Shown here piece by piece: positions 17,778 through 26,845 of a stretch of DNA of 35,497 nt. The notes beneath the pieces are model-generated. The model worked only from the letters and a program-made list of their open reading frames with translations. It made no database searches and was not told where the DNA came from. The position numbers and the translations under genes are program-made. The first letter of the stretch is position 1, and every line of letters begins with the position of its first letter. The stretch comes from Lachnospiraceae bacterium (GTDB lineage Bacteria; Bacillota; Clostridia; Lachnospirales; Lachnospiraceae). Location: the NCBI GenBank assembly GCA_024698555.1, contig JAILRI010000102.1, forward strand, positions 1-35,497, written 5' to 3'.

Positions 17778-17814
17778 ATCTATATCGTGAGAGTAGTGGA
17801 AAGGGGGTATACTT

Positions 17815-18159
17815 ATGAATTTTAATGTAAGATTGAAACAACTGCGACAAAAAAATAAACTCACACAAAGTGAACTTGCTGATATTCTTGGTTTAAAGCC
17901 TACTGCCATATCCAATTATGAATCTAAAAGAAACGAGCCTTCCTTTGACAAGCTGATCGCGCTGTCCAAATATTTTGACGTTTCGTGTGATTATCTGCTT
18001 GGTATTTCGGATGCCTATCTTCCCATAGTCGGTGAGGTTCTGGACAAGGATATAGTTGATTTTTTCAACCTTTATCAGCAGCTCAACTCGCAGAGCGTTG
18101 AAGAAGCGCGCAATTACGTAAAGTATCTGATCTATAAGCAGGGACAGGAAAATCCCTGA
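17815..18159 (+). CDS. Small XRE-family transcriptional regulator
   Basis: A 114-residue protein. Residues about 4-60 are a clear Cro/C1-type helix-turn-helix (RLKQLRQKNKLTQSELADILG, then ISNYESKRNEPSFDKLIALSKYFDVSCDYLLG). The tail (about 75-110) is helical and probably mediates dimerisation. It has its own promoter and a terminator behind it, so it is a single-gene unit. It diverges from the histidine kinase operon and converges on glyA. Nothing identifies its targets. Stand-alone regulators like this occur both in chromosomes and as leftovers of mobile elements, but no mobile genes surround it. Confidence 0.9.
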   Translation: MNFNVRLKQLRQKNKLTQSELADILGLKPTAISNYESKRNEPSFDKLIALSKYFDVSCDYLLGISDAYLPIVGEVLDKDIVDFFNLYQQLNSQSVEEARNYVKYLIYKQGQENP

Positions 18160-18186
18160 TCCTTCAGAAAACAACCGCATAACGTA

Positions 18187-18219
18187 AAGCCGCCCGGCAC
18201 TAACCGGACGGTTTTATTT
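18187..18219 (+). terminator. Terminator between the XRE gene and glyA
   Basis: CCG.CCGG (18190-18197) pairs with CCGG.CGG (18204-18211) with one mismatch, extended by AAA/TTT and followed by TTTTATTT on the plus strand. It may also stop glyA transcripts arriving from the other side, though the U-tract there is weaker. Confidence 0.75.
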
Positions 18220-18240
18220 ATGTCATGAAAAAATACTCAT

Positions 18241-19482
18241 TTATTCATTGAGCGGATATGAATCGGTAAGCATCTTTGCAATGGAAAGCGCCTGTGAATG
18301 ATCTCCCTCGGGGTTCTTAAGAACAATACCAATAGCCTCCGCGATCAGCTTCATATCGCTCTCTTTCATACCGCGTGTGGTCACAGCCGCTGTTCCGACC
18401 CTGATACCGCTGGTAACGAAGGTAGACTCGGGATCTCTGGGTACAGCATTTTTGTTGACGGTTATATTTACCTTACCAAGCAATTCCTCGGCAAGCTTGC
18501 CCGTGATCTTCATATTCTGAAGATCCATGAGCATCAGGTGGTTGTCTGTGCCTCCGGAAACAAGATTGAAGCCCTGTTCCATAAGCGCTGCCGCCAAAGC
18601 TTTAGCATTTTTAACTATATTTTCGGCATAGGTTTTGAATTCAGGCTGCAGAGCCTCGCCCAAGCATACAGCCTTTGCTGCGATCACGTGCATAAGGGGT
18701 CCGCCCTGAATGCCCGGGAACACTGCCTTGTTGAATTTATGTTCCTTGGCAAACTCTTCGGAGGACATGATAATACCTCCTCTGGGTCCGCGTAAGGTCT
18801 TATGTATGGTAGCTGTCGTTACATGAGCATAGGGAATGGGACTTTCATGCTGTCCGCCTGCGACCAGTCCGGCAATATGAGCTATATCAGCCATCAGATA
18901 TGCGCCCACTTCGTCAGCGATCTCACGGAAACGCTTAAAATCTATCTTTCTCGGATAAGCGCTCGCGCCGCATATGATGAGCTTGGGTTTGCATTCCTTT
19001 GCTATACGGAGAACCTCGTCATAGTCAATATATCCATCATCATTAACACCGTAAGGAACACAGTTGAAATACATGCCTGAAATATTGGCCGGCGATCCGT
19101 GCGAAAGATGTCCGCCGTCCGCAAGGCTCATGCCCATGTATGTATCCCCAGGCTGAAGCAGTGCCACTTCCACAGCCTGATTGGCCTGGCTGCCCGAATG
19201 AGGCTGAACATTGACATAGGTACAGTTAAACAGTTTCTTAGCTCTTTCTATGGCTATATTCTCAGCCTGATCCACAAACTCGCACCCACCGTAATAACGA
19301 TGTCCCGGATATCCTTCAGCGTATTTGTTGGTCAGCGGGCTGCCCATGGCTGCCATAACTGCCCGTGAAACAAAATTTTCCGAGGCTATCAGCTCGATGT
19401 GAGCATTCTGACGGCCTATCTCACGGGTAATGACCGCTGCTATTTCGGGATCTGCTGCTTTGATCTCATCAAAAGTATACAT
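18241..19482 (-). CDS. glyA: Serine hydroxymethyltransferase
   Basis: A 413-residue PLP enzyme that converts serine plus tetrahydrofolate to glycine plus 5,10-methylene-tetrahydrofolate, the cofactor consumed by thymidylate synthase encoded at 5244-6092. Motifs: ASENFVS near the N terminus, the [13 protein letters not shown] substrate loop, D199 and H202 in [10 protein letters not shown], and the PLP-binding lysine K228 in [11 protein letters not shown]. Length and all catalytic residues are normal for the bacterial family. GGAGGG precedes the ATG. It is flanked by convergent XRE and by the unknown four-gene operon upstream on the same strand, from which a candidate promoter separates it. Confidence 0.98.
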   Translation of the reverse strand: MYTFDEIKAADPEIAAVITREIGRQNAHIELIASENFVSRAVMAAMGSPLTNKYAEGYPGHRYYGGCEFVDQAENIAIERAKKLFNCTYVNVQPHSGSQANQAVEVALLQPGDTYMGMSLADGGHLSHGSPANISGMYFNCVPYGVNDDGYIDYDEVLRIAKECKPKLIICGASAYPRKIDFKRFREIADEVGAYLMADIAHIAGLVAGGQHESPIPYAHVTTATIHKTLRGPRGGIIMSSEEFAKEHKFNKAVFPGIQGGPLMHVIAAKAVCLGEALQPEFKTYAENIVKNAKALAAALMEQGFNLVSGGTDNHLMLMDLQNMKITGKLAEELLGKVNITVNKNAVPRDPESTFVTSGIRVGTAAVTTRGMKESDMKLIAEAIGIVLKNPEGDHSQALSIAKMLTDSYPLNE

Positions 19483-19528
19483 AAAAGCCCTCCGTTATAT
19501 TAGTTCGCTATAAAAACCTACATCGCTT

Positions 19529-19557
19529 ATCATAAACTTGCAACGCAAAAAAAGCAA
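19529..19557 (-). promoter_or_regulatory. Candidate promoter of glyA
   Basis: On the minus strand, TTGCTT (19552-19557) and TATGAT (19529-19534) are 17 bases apart, in the 82-base gap before glyA. A short CTTGC/GCAAG inverted repeat overlaps it and might also act as a weak terminator for the upstream operon. Confidence 0.4.
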
Positions 19558-19564
19558 GGGTTAT

Positions 19565-20743
19565 TTAATCGATATCATTCTTTTTTATTATGGCGTCAAT
19601 TGTTTTTCCAAAATCCGAATACTTGCGTTTCAGTCCCTCAATATCGTTCATGGTGCTATCCTGCTGCCTTAAGTTAAAATCCAGTTGGGCGCGCAGCTTA
19701 TTCTTCCGGTTTGTGACCCCGTCCTTAAATTCGGACAGTTCACGCCGGCTCACCAGAACCGACGGCTGATTTACCCATGAATCGGCTTTTTTAAGGCCCA
19801 GACCTTTTAACAGCCTCTCCAGATTGTCTTCATATCCCACCAGAAGCTGGCTGTTCTTCCGGTAACGCTGTTCTTCCTCCCTGTCATGTACAAAACCGCT
19901 CCACTTGTGCTTCAGTTCCTTTGCGGAATTCACGCCGTATTTTTCATAAGAGTACTCAAGCGCATTTGTGGTATTCACATATTTTATCTTGATCTTGTTG
20001 AGCAGAACATTGGCCCTGTTCAGCATATACTCGCTCTGTCGCGCCAGAGTCCTGCACCTTCCGAATTCATAGATGAAATATGCCCCGTATGCCGCTCCTG
20101 CCAGCCCTGTCAGGAAAAACGGTATGGTAAAATCCTTTCCTGTCCTGTCCATCAGCACTATAAGCACTATAAAAATGACCAGTATCAGTCCCGTAACCGC
20201 ATATGTCAGGGAAATAAGAAATTTCTTTTTATCATTGGCCTGATCCCTGTTGTACGTGATCGAACCCTTCTCACCCTCCAGATTGCGCATATCGTCCCTG
20301 ACCAGCGCCAGATAATCCTCCTGATTTTCCAGTTCCCTTATCTTACGGGGGATATCCTTTTCATAAAGCTTCAGAGTCTTTAAGGTTTCTCCCAATATCT
20401 TCCTCTCCCCGGTCTGATACCTCGTCTTTTCCTCATCCAGCCCTATAATCATCCTGGCGGCGTCCGTTACTGCGCCGCGTGTCTCTTCTCCCAGATTTTC
20501 AAGGATCTTTATATCATCAAGGTACGAACACACCTCATCATATTCATATTTTGTCTGATCCTGTCTGACCTTAAGGAACTGCATCTGGTCGGCCATTTCG
20601 TCAGCGAGTTTTTTTACCGACTCTTCGCTTGTCGCTGAAGCGGCATTATTGTACTCGAGAGCTTCTTCCACGGTCATCCACTGATAGATGTTTTCCTGGT
20701 CGTTCGTATTCTGCTTCTTTTTTCGATTTGAAAATAAGCCCAT
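19565..20743 (-). CDS. Coiled-coil protein with two central transmembrane segments, unknown function
   Basis: A 392-residue protein I do not recognise. The N-terminal part (about 35-172) is charged and heptad-rich, consistent with a long coiled coil. Two hydrophobic segments follow at about 175-197 and 205-226, separated by a short charged loop (MDRTGKDF), forming a membrane hairpin. A second helical/coiled-coil region runs from about 230 to 390. Both coiled coils should therefore lie on the same side, probably the cytoplasm. It is the last gene of the four-gene operon starting at 26462, 14 bases after the TPR protein gene, and could anchor the soluble partners to the membrane (inference). 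The RBS is GGGGTT. Confidence 0.75.
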   Translation of the reverse strand: MGLFSNRKKKQNTNDQENIYQWMTVEEALEYNNAASATSEESVKKLADEMADQMQFLKVRQDQTKYEYDEVCSYLDDIKILENLGEETRGAVTDAARMIIGLDEEKTRYQTGERKILGETLKTLKLYEKDIPRKIRELENQEDYLALVRDDMRNLEGEKGSITYNRDQANDKKKFLISLTYAVTGLILVIFIVLIVLMDRTGKDFTIPFFLTGLAGAAYGAYFIYEFGRCRTLARQSEYMLNRANVLLNKIKIKYVNTTNALEYSYEKYGVNSAKELKHKWSGFVHDREEEQRYRKNSQLLVGYEDNLERLLKGLGLKKADSWVNQPSVLVSRRELSEFKDGVTNRKNKLRAQLDFNLRQQDSTMNDIEGLKRKYSDFGKTIDAIIKKNDID

Positions 20744-20757
20744 GGCAAAACCCCGAT

Positions 20758-21594
20758 CTATTCTCCGTTTGCTCTGTATCTGGCTTTCAGGACGCCTATC
20801 ATCTCACCCGACAGCCTGTCAAATTCAGTAGTCAGTCCCTGTTTATACAGAGCTTCAAGCACCTTCATCTCTTCCAGTTCGGCACTGCTTCCGGCTTTTT
20901 CGCCGGCATTTGCTATCTCGGCCTCAACTGTTTTTATCAGTTCGCTGTTATCCAGCAGCCGCATCGCCTCTGCTATATACAGACTCTCATTGTGACCGAG
21001 CTTCAGAGAATACAGATAACACTTGAGGGAATACTTGTTATCGTTGCGCTCATACGCCTCTCTGAACATTCGTGAAGCCTCTGTATACATCCTCGATCTG
21101 ATATAGTATACTCCGATATTGTGAAGAACGTTCCCGTACTCCTCCTGTGAAAGCTTTCCGGCCTCCGGATCGCCCGCGATATTCCTGTAGATCGCAGCAG
21201 CCTCATTAAGCCTGCCTTGTATCATATAACTGTCGGCACGGCGTTTTTTGCGGCGTACGGGGATCATATGCGCCAGTTCGTCCAGCTCGTCGCATATGGC
21301 GGTTATCTCTTCCTTATTGTAGTAATCCGCGCTGCAAAAGATCACGACCAGCCTGCTCTTTATATCATCCCTGGAAAGAACCAGCTCCTCCAAAAGCTTC
21401 CCTCTCTCGGTCAGCCCCAGTTCATCTCTTATGAACAGAGCCATTTCGCGGTCTATCGTATTTTCATCTATGAGATCCAGATCCTCTTTAAGGCAATAGC
21501 AAAGCTCCTCGATCGTGTATACCCTCACGCCCGAGGTCTTCATCACATAAGGCTTTTGCGCGTGCCCGGAGGCACACAGGATCACTCTGCCCAT
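20758..21594 (-). CDS. TPR-containing protein of the Hsp70-like operon, unknown function
   Basis: A 278-residue soluble protein. The N-terminal part (about 1-112) starts with a hydrophobic strand (GRVILCAS) and contains TSGVRVYTIEELCYCL; I do not know this domain. Residues about 118-225 look like two or three tetratricopeptide repeats (YMIQGRLNEAAAIYRNIA, NIGVYYIRSRMYTEASRMFREAY), and a helical tail follows. A TTG at 21618 extends the frame, but the ATG at 21594 overlaps the stop codon of the Hsp70-like gene by one base (TGATG), a typical translational-coupling arrangement, so that start is chosen. TPR domains often bind chaperone-like ATPases, which fits the upstream neighbour (inference). 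Confidence 0.78.
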   Translation of the reverse strand: MGRVILCASGHAQKPYVMKTSGVRVYTIEELCYCLKEDLDLIDENTIDREMALFIRDELGLTERGKLLEELVLSRDDIKSRLVVIFCSADYYNKEEITAICDELDELAHMIPVRRKKRRADSYMIQGRLNEAAAIYRNIAGDPEAGKLSQEEYGNVLHNIGVYYIRSRMYTEASRMFREAYERNDNKYSLKCYLYSLKLGHNESLYIAEAMRLLDNSELIKTVEAEIANAGEKAGSSAELEEMKVLEALYKQGLTTEFDRLSGEMIGVLKARYRANGE

Positions 21595-22853
21595 CAGATC
21601 TTCAACACCTGCTCCCAAATTTGATATCCTGAACTCCGGATCTCACCGAAACCCAGATCCCTGACTGTGATCACGCAAACATCCCTTTTGGGAAACTTAA
21701 GCTCTATCTCCAGCCGGGTCGTCCTGTCCTGTCTTACAGACAGGGTATCAAGCGTCATGATCGCGCATATGAAATCTTTTTTCAGCGCGTTGTGAACAAT
21801 GAAATCAAGCTCATTGGTCTTATCCATGATCACTTCTACTTTTGAGTATGCTCCTTCATACGGTTCCCCGCAGCCCGCCAGCTTTATCTCGTCATAGCCT
21901 CCGTCCTTGTAGACTCTCAACATGATATCGCTGGAAAGTTCTTCCGAATCTATAAAGCGGTATTCTTCCCTGCCGCCGTCAAATGCCAGTTTCGCGGCGT
22001 ATCCCGCTCCTTTCACATACAGGTTCTGACCCCGGAATATCCTGCGCCCGCTGCAGAACTTCTTCAGACTTTCATCAGCCCATGCGCTTTCAAACCCGCA
22101 GCCTGTAAAATACAGGGCAGATATCATCTGCTTCTGAAGCATCATCGCCGCGACATTTTCAAACGCATATATCAGTCTGTCCATCTCCCCGGACGAAAGC
22201 ATATCGAAGCTGATCTCATCGGAAAGGTCGGTACGTTCGACCAATACCGTCAGAGGCCTGGTCTTGCGTCCGAAGCTCAGCTTGTAAAAAACAAATCCGT
22301 CCAGATCAAAATCAAACAGCCCGACGTCATTGATCCATATATCACAGTTCTGCTCGACCACATAATACATAAAGCTTTCCGTATGCCTTATGATCCTTAT
22401 CCTGTCGGCAGGCAGACCGAGAAGCGTAAACGCGGCGTACAGATTCTTCCTCAGGGCATCATTGCATTCCTTCATGGTCAGCACCACACCCCTGATCCTT
22501 TCTGCTCCGGCCTTTTGCCTGACACTAGCGAGCATCCTCCTGAAATATCTTTCCAGCAGAATATCCGCAGGATAATTTCTTCCAAATATCTCCATGCTGC
22601 TGTCATTTGAAGCAAGCTCCACTATATTGTCTATCCTGACAACGGTCTCTCCAGGCGAAGTAAGCGCCGCTTCCTCTCCAAACAGCCAGTCCGACGATCC
22701 CGCTACAGCGCAGAGCATAGTCGGTATCCGGTATTTTAACGGATCCTTTGAAAGGCTGACCGACACATAGCTCCCGCCTGCACTGTAATAGCAGATCTGG
22801 GAGTAATCATTGGCCAGGTCTATCCCAACCAGGACACTCCGTTCATCTTCCAT
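21594..22853 (-). CDS. Hsp70/actin-fold (ASKHA) ATPase-like protein, DUF5716-like
   Basis: A 419-residue protein. The N terminus VGIDLANDYSQICYY is a phosphate-1 motif of the actin/Hsp70/sugar-kinase superfamily. RGVVLTMKECNDALRKNL resembles the Hsp70 segment leading to the catalytic core, and LYFTGCGFESAW matches the adenosine motif position. The phosphate-2 region (IWINDVGLFDFDL) lacks the usual DxGGGT glycines, so nucleotide turnover may be weak or lost. The C-terminal 110 residues (about 305-415) form a beta-rich domain, possibly analogous to a substrate-binding module. From memory it resembles DUF5716 proteins of Lachnospiraceae. It lies 21 bases after the giant first gene and is translationally coupled to the TPR gene. 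Confidence 0.7.
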   Translation of the reverse strand: MEDERSVLVGIDLANDYSQICYYSAGGSYVSVSLSKDPLKYRIPTMLCAVAGSSDWLFGEEAALTSPGETVVRIDNIVELASNDSSMEIFGRNYPADILLERYFRRMLASVRQKAGAERIRGVVLTMKECNDALRKNLYAAFTLLGLPADRIRIIRHTESFMYYVVEQNCDIWINDVGLFDFDLDGFVFYKLSFGRKTRPLTVLVERTDLSDEISFDMLSSGEMDRLIYAFENVAAMMLQKQMISALYFTGCGFESAWADESLKKFCSGRRIFRGQNLYVKGAGYAAKLAFDGGREEYRFIDSEELSSDIMLRVYKDGGYDEIKLAGCGEPYEGAYSKVEVIMDKTNELDFIVHNALKKDFICAIMTLDTLSVRQDRTTRLEIELKFPKRDVCVITVRDLGFGEIRSSGYQIWEQVLKI

Positions 22854-22874
22854 GCGCCGCGCCTCCTTTCCTTA

Positions 22875-25800
22875 CTAAACGATCGCTTTAAAAAGCTGTT
22901 CCGCTATATTGTCATTCTTTATATATCCTTCCAGAAGCCCGAGCATAGTCTTGGCATCGCCCATTTCCCGTGCCGTTATGATCAGGTTCAGCTGGTGGTA
23001 GCCGGTCTCTTCGCTTCCGAGTTCGTCGGGATCGACGCTTATCTCTCCGCTTTCAGTAATAGCGTAGTTATCTTTAGATTCTTCGCTTATGTAATACTGA
23101 AGCGTTTCCCCGCAGAACAGGATGAATTCCTTAACAAATATCCCGTAACCGACATCTTTCATGAGTTCATCCTCATACTTGCCGTTTCCGTCATCATTTA
23201 CACAATAATGTATCTTGACCAGCAAGCTCGGATCTGTATGATACTCAACATAATGTTTGTCGAAAATGCCCTGCGGCAGCTCACATACTCCGGCAAAATC
23301 CCTGAAAAACGGGAGGATCTTTCCTGCCGAGGCAAACTCCTCCAGCTTCCTTTCCACGAACATCTTATCCTGCTCGGTCAGCGTCTGTGCATGCGAATAG
23401 CTCTTGAGCAGAGCCAGCGAACATATCTCGTTGTCATCATACAGTGATTCGTGCCGCATGATATCCAGCATCTCGCCTTCGGTCATCTGGTCGAAGGTCA
23501 GGCATCTGTACGCGTAGTACGATAAATATGCCCTTATCAGCCTTCTGTTGGTACCATGTCCGTAATAATGTTTAAACACGGCATTGGCAAAGCTCATATC
23601 ATTTTGTGTAAACAGTATCTGATACAACAGCCTCTCTTCCAGATAAGCCGTATCCACGTTAGTATCGAGAGCCTGCCGCCAGAGCTTGTACATATATTCA
23701 GAAGGTCCGTCATATTTATCTGCCACATGCTGGGCAATACCGGGTCCGGAATATCTGTGGAATAAAACATACGTACATATGACCGTGAACAGCGGAGTCT
23801 GAATAACTTCATCCTTCGCATCTATCAGCTTGGATGCCAGTTCGGATAAGCGTTTGATATCCACGCCCATAAAACCGTACATCTGCATATTGCGCATGGC
23901 CAAACTGTATAATTCACGCTGTATCATCAATGAGAGCATTCTGGCGCGATCCGTTCTGTTGAACCTGGAAAGATCGAGACTTACCAGAAGCTTTTCCATC
24001 CTGTCGCCTTCCAGATTCTCGTAATAGTATTCTATCAGTTCACGTTTGCAGTCCAGTTCGAACTTTTTCTCCAGATCAGGCAGATATACTATCCTCTTGA
24101 TCAGATCCACGACCATCTGGCCGTCGGCTCTGTACCTTGCCGCCTCCAGAGAATACAGATTGACTCTGGCGTCGTCACTGCAGCGTTCCAGACATACTTT
24201 TAAGAGCTTCTGGTCGGTTATGATCCGCTCCGGATCACCATCTGACCATACCACACGGTTGCCTGCCTGATCCGCGGCAAGGATCACGGCATCATTGGTA
24301 AAGATGTCACAGTACGCGACACCGTCTTTTATCTCAAACGATTCTTCTTTAGATAATTCCTTATGTGATACTATTATTTTAACGGCACCTTCCCATTCCA
24401 CAACTACTTTGTGTTTGAAAACTATACCGGGAAGGGCGCAAATGACGGCGTCATCCAGTTCGTCCGCGTCAAGCAGCGTATTGTATAAAAACGCAAGATC
24501 ATCATCTATTTCACCGCTTAACAGACAGTTTTTCACGAATTCCGAAGCACCGGCCCGAAATGCTTCTCCGGCATGCTCGCGGCTCGTGCGAAATCTGTAT
24601 ATATTTGCATAGAATGAAGCTTTTAAGTGCTCCGGAAGCTGTGCTCCCGATTCAAAATAGGACACCAGTTCCTTGGGCAGCGGTGTCTCAAAGGCGCTTC
24701 CGGCCTGAGAAATACATTTTTCACATATCCCTTTTGGAACAATGCCGTCTCTGATACCGGCTATCAGCCATTGATAAGCCCTCTCACCTTTAATGTCAGC
24801 CAGCATGATGTGCCGGCATAACGCTTCTAAAACTTCCACTGTCCTGAATTGCGCAACTGCCATCTCCAGAACCCTTACATGCAGCAGGGAGCTGTTTTTG
24901 GTATGCATGGCCAGATAAGCGGCGAACCGTATGGCATCCTTGTTGATCAGATCATTTTTCAGACCGTACATAAGTACATGAAGGTCAAATCCGTCATATT
25001 CCTTCATGACGGTAGGTTCCTCATTGACCAGACGGCAGACGCTTGAAAGAACAAAGGGCGAATAACTGCCTGTTACGGAATTTTTGAGCATCCCGTAGCG
25101 GGCCTGCCTTCCCATGCGCATTTTCTCGTCAGCTTCGATGCGCAGCAGTGCAATAATGGCATCCTGGGTACGATCGTAAAGGCCTGTGAGCTGTTCCACC
25201 GTTTGGGCCGGAACCGATACATCCCTTAAGTTCCTCTTTTCCTCGCCCACACCCAGTAATGCAGACATATACAGCTCCAGAGCATATTCCCGCTCGCTGA
25301 AATTCTCTTCTTCCTCACTTAAGAGCTGTAATTCCACCTCAGCCTGGCTCGTTCTTCCCGACAGATACAAAATATAACACTTAAGGAACTGTTCTTTGAA
25401 GCCGATCTGTTTCATATCCCTCAGGTCGTTCAGGAGCTTTTCTTCTTCGTGAATGAAACGGTTCTTGCTGATCCGTCCCATCCGGTAATCCAAAGCCGTC
25501 GTTTCAAGCTTCATTTCCAGATATCGTCTGCGGCGCCTTGAAAGCCTTTCCTTCATGGATTGGGAGCTTCTCTTAAGAACTACCGGAACCATTATCCTCA
25601 CATTTATACCGGTGATCAGAACAGCTGAGTAGCTGGTTCCGCCGTGAGTTTTTGAGACATCCGCTTTCAGTTTCAGCCGGAACTCATTGCCGGAAAAATC
25701 ATCCGACCAGATGATCTTCCGCTCGGGAACGATAAAATCGCTCATGGTCTCTACAGCCAGCTGCAGATATCCCCATGTGTCGCGGGTAAGCACGATCTCG

Positions 25801-26462
25801 CCCTCGTAATTCCCACAGGCAGTCCCATCATCCGATGCACTATCCCACGGGATCTCAAAATTAATGGTCTGAGTCTCACAGCTGACCTTAACCGGCTTTT
25901 TTTTGTGAGCGCTGACCAGAAAATCCTCCAGCGCCAGAGAAACATTGCCCGATTTGAGCAGAGCCGTGCTCAAGGTATCAAATTCGGAGTTATAATATGT
26001 AAGAGTGTTACGGAATTCTTCTGACTTGAACAGATCTCTGGCTTCCGTCCAGTTGCTCTGAGCCAGTGAAGTAAAATGAAACAGATCCGACGCCGGCCCT
26101 ATAGAGGTATGGCAAGCCGGCACCCGGCATTTTGCCTGAAAAGGTATGTCCATTTCACCGTACTCGCTGATAACGGTAAAGCTTCCCTGAACAGTATCGT
26201 TTATATCCAGATAGGTTGCGTCGAAACGGTATCTGATCTCATTTTCTATTCCGTAGAAAGTATTTTTCTCAAATGAAATGAGGCTGTCTGAAGCCACTAC
26301 AAAACCTTTAAAAGGAAGTGTTCCGGTCGAAGACACAACAAAAGAACCCTCCATCGACTTACCTGCTTCCGCCGGGATATTTATACTTGCTATTGAGGTA
26401 AGAAGCTGAGGATTGCTGTAGGAAAAAATGCCTTTCGCGAACCTTTCGATCTTTTCCCGCAT
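22875..26462 (-). CDS. Giant repeat protein, DUF5717-like, unknown function
   Basis: A 1195-residue protein without signal peptide or membrane segments. The first about 120 residues and about 205-310 look like two immunoglobulin-like beta domains (strand patterns SMEGSFVVSS, QGSFTVISEYGEMDIPF, EIVLTRDTWGYLQLAVE). From about 315 to 1000 the chain is almost entirely helical and TPR/HEAT-like. The C-terminal about 200 residues return to mixed beta structure (VKIHYCVNDDGNGKYEDELMKDVGYGIFVKEFILF). The N terminus matches what I remember of DUF5717, a family of unknown function in Lachnospiraceae. AGGGGGC precedes the ATG. It is the first gene of a four-gene operon with its own promoter. A large cytoplasmic scaffold that works with the Hsp70-like protein is plausible but unproven. 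Confidence 0.75.
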   Translation of the reverse strand: MREKIERFAKGIFSYSNPQLLTSIASINIPAEAGKSMEGSFVVSSTGTLPFKGFVVASDSLISFEKNTFYGIENEIRYRFDATYLDINDTVQGSFTVISEYGEMDIPFQAKCRVPACHTSIGPASDLFHFTSLAQSNWTEARDLFKSEEFRNTLTYYNSEFDTLSTALLKSGNVSLALEDFLVSAHKKKPVKVSCETQTINFEIPWDSASDDGTACGNYEGEIVLTRDTWGYLQLAVETMSDFIVPERKIIWSDDFSGNEFRLKLKADVSKTHGGTSYSAVLITGINVRIMVPVVLKRSSQSMKERLSRRRRRYLEMKLETTALDYRMGRISKNRFIHEEEKLLNDLRDMKQIGFKEQFLKCYILYLSGRTSQAEVELQLLSEEEENFSEREYALELYMSALLGVGEEKRNLRDVSVPAQTVEQLTGLYDRTQDAIIALLRIEADEKMRMGRQARYGMLKNSVTGSYSPFVLSSVCRLVNEEPTVMKEYDGFDLHVLMYGLKNDLINKDAIRFAAYLAMHTKNSSLLHVRVLEMAVAQFRTVEVLEALCRHIMLADIKGERAYQWLIAGIRDGIVPKGICEKCISQAGSAFETPLPKELVSYFESGAQLPEHLKASFYANIYRFRTSREHAGEAFRAGASEFVKNCLLSGEIDDDLAFLYNTLLDADELDDAVICALPGIVFKHKVVVEWEGAVKIIVSHKELSKEESFEIKDGVAYCDIFTNDAVILAADQAGNRVVWSDGDPERIITDQKLLKVCLERCSDDARVNLYSLEAARYRADGQMVVDLIKRIVYLPDLEKKFELDCKRELIEYYYENLEGDRMEKLLVSLDLSRFNRTDRARMLSLMIQRELYSLAMRNMQMYGFMGVDIKRLSELASKLIDAKDEVIQTPLFTVICTYVLFHRYSGPGIAQHVADKYDGPSEYMYKLWRQALDTNVDTAYLEERLLYQILFTQNDMSFANAVFKHYYGHGTNRRLIRAYLSYYAYRCLTFDQMTEGEMLDIMRHESLYDDNEICSLALLKSYSHAQTLTEQDKMFVERKLEEFASAGKILPFFRDFAGVCELPQGIFDKHYVEYHTDPSLLVKIHYCVNDDGNGKYEDELMKDVGYGIFVKEFILFCGETLQYYISEESKDNYAITESGEISVDPDELGSEETGYHQLNLIITAREMGDAKTMLGLLEGYIKNDNIAEQLFKAIV

Positions 26463-26509
26463 GTATGCCCCCTTGTGTCCGGTCTGTTTCTTTGATTACA
26501 ATCACAGAC

Positions 26510-26538
26510 AGTATAACATTTTTCTTAAATAAAGGCAA
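26510..26538 (-). promoter_or_regulatory. Promoter of the four-gene operon
   Basis: On the minus strand, TTGCCT (26533-26538) and an extended -10, TGTTATACT (TATACT at 26510-26515), are 17 bases apart. The expected start lies about 40 bases before the first ATG. The leader holds a GTCTGT/ACAGAC inverted repeat (26482-26509 region). Confidence 0.6.
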
Positions 26539-26663
26539 GAAGTCTTAAATTTTCAATTACAATTCTTATTGTTCTGAAAATACACGGAATTTGAATTCAA
26601 CAAAGCATTGGCTACACAATATGTGATGTTATAATTTTTTTACACTTTTTATGAAAAAAGTGC

Positions 26664-26692
26664 TTGACAAATTTATTTTCCTGTGCGATAAT
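26664..26692 (+). promoter_or_regulatory. Strong promoter of the small-RNA candidate
   Basis: A perfect TTGACA (26664-26669) with GATAAT (26687-26692) after 17 bases, on the strand opposite to both flanking gene groups. There is no open reading frame with a ribosome binding site behind it. Instead a terminator follows about 90-130 bases downstream. Confidence 0.75.
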
Positions 26693-26698
26693 CATCTC

Positions 26699-26826
26699 AG
26701 ATAAACAAACCTCATATTTGTTTTACTTGAGTTACTCGTTACTACCCCTCAAATTATGCGGGTAACTCATCCTCCCTTACATCAGAGCGTAGATTCCCCC
26801 AAAGTCTGCGCTCGTTTTCTTTTTTA
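26699..26826 (+). ncRNA. Candidate C-rich trans-acting small RNA (about 127 nt)
   Basis: The unit runs from a strong promoter to a strong intrinsic terminator and codes for nothing visible. Predicted structure: hairpin 1, AAACAAA (26703-26709) with TTTGTTT (26717-26723), loop CCTCAT; hairpin 2, TGAGTTAC (26728-26735) with GTAACTCA (26762-26769), enclosing CCCCTC (26745-26750); an unpaired linker with CCTCCC (26771-26776); then the terminator stem with loop CCCCC (26796-26800). Four CU-rich segments in loops or linkers are the hallmark of Firmicute small RNAs that pair with GGAGG ribosome binding sites (for example the RsaE type and streptococcal csRNAs). Assignment to a known Rfam family could not be tested. 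The targets are unknown. Confidence 0.6.
26785..26826 (+). terminator. Intrinsic terminator of the small-RNA candidate
   Basis: GAGCGTAGATT (26785-26795) pairs with AGTCTGCGCTC (26803-26813): 11 pairs including two G-U. GTTTTCTTTTTT follows immediately. Confidence 0.85.
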
Positions 26827-26845
26827 TCTCTTATATATTATCGTA

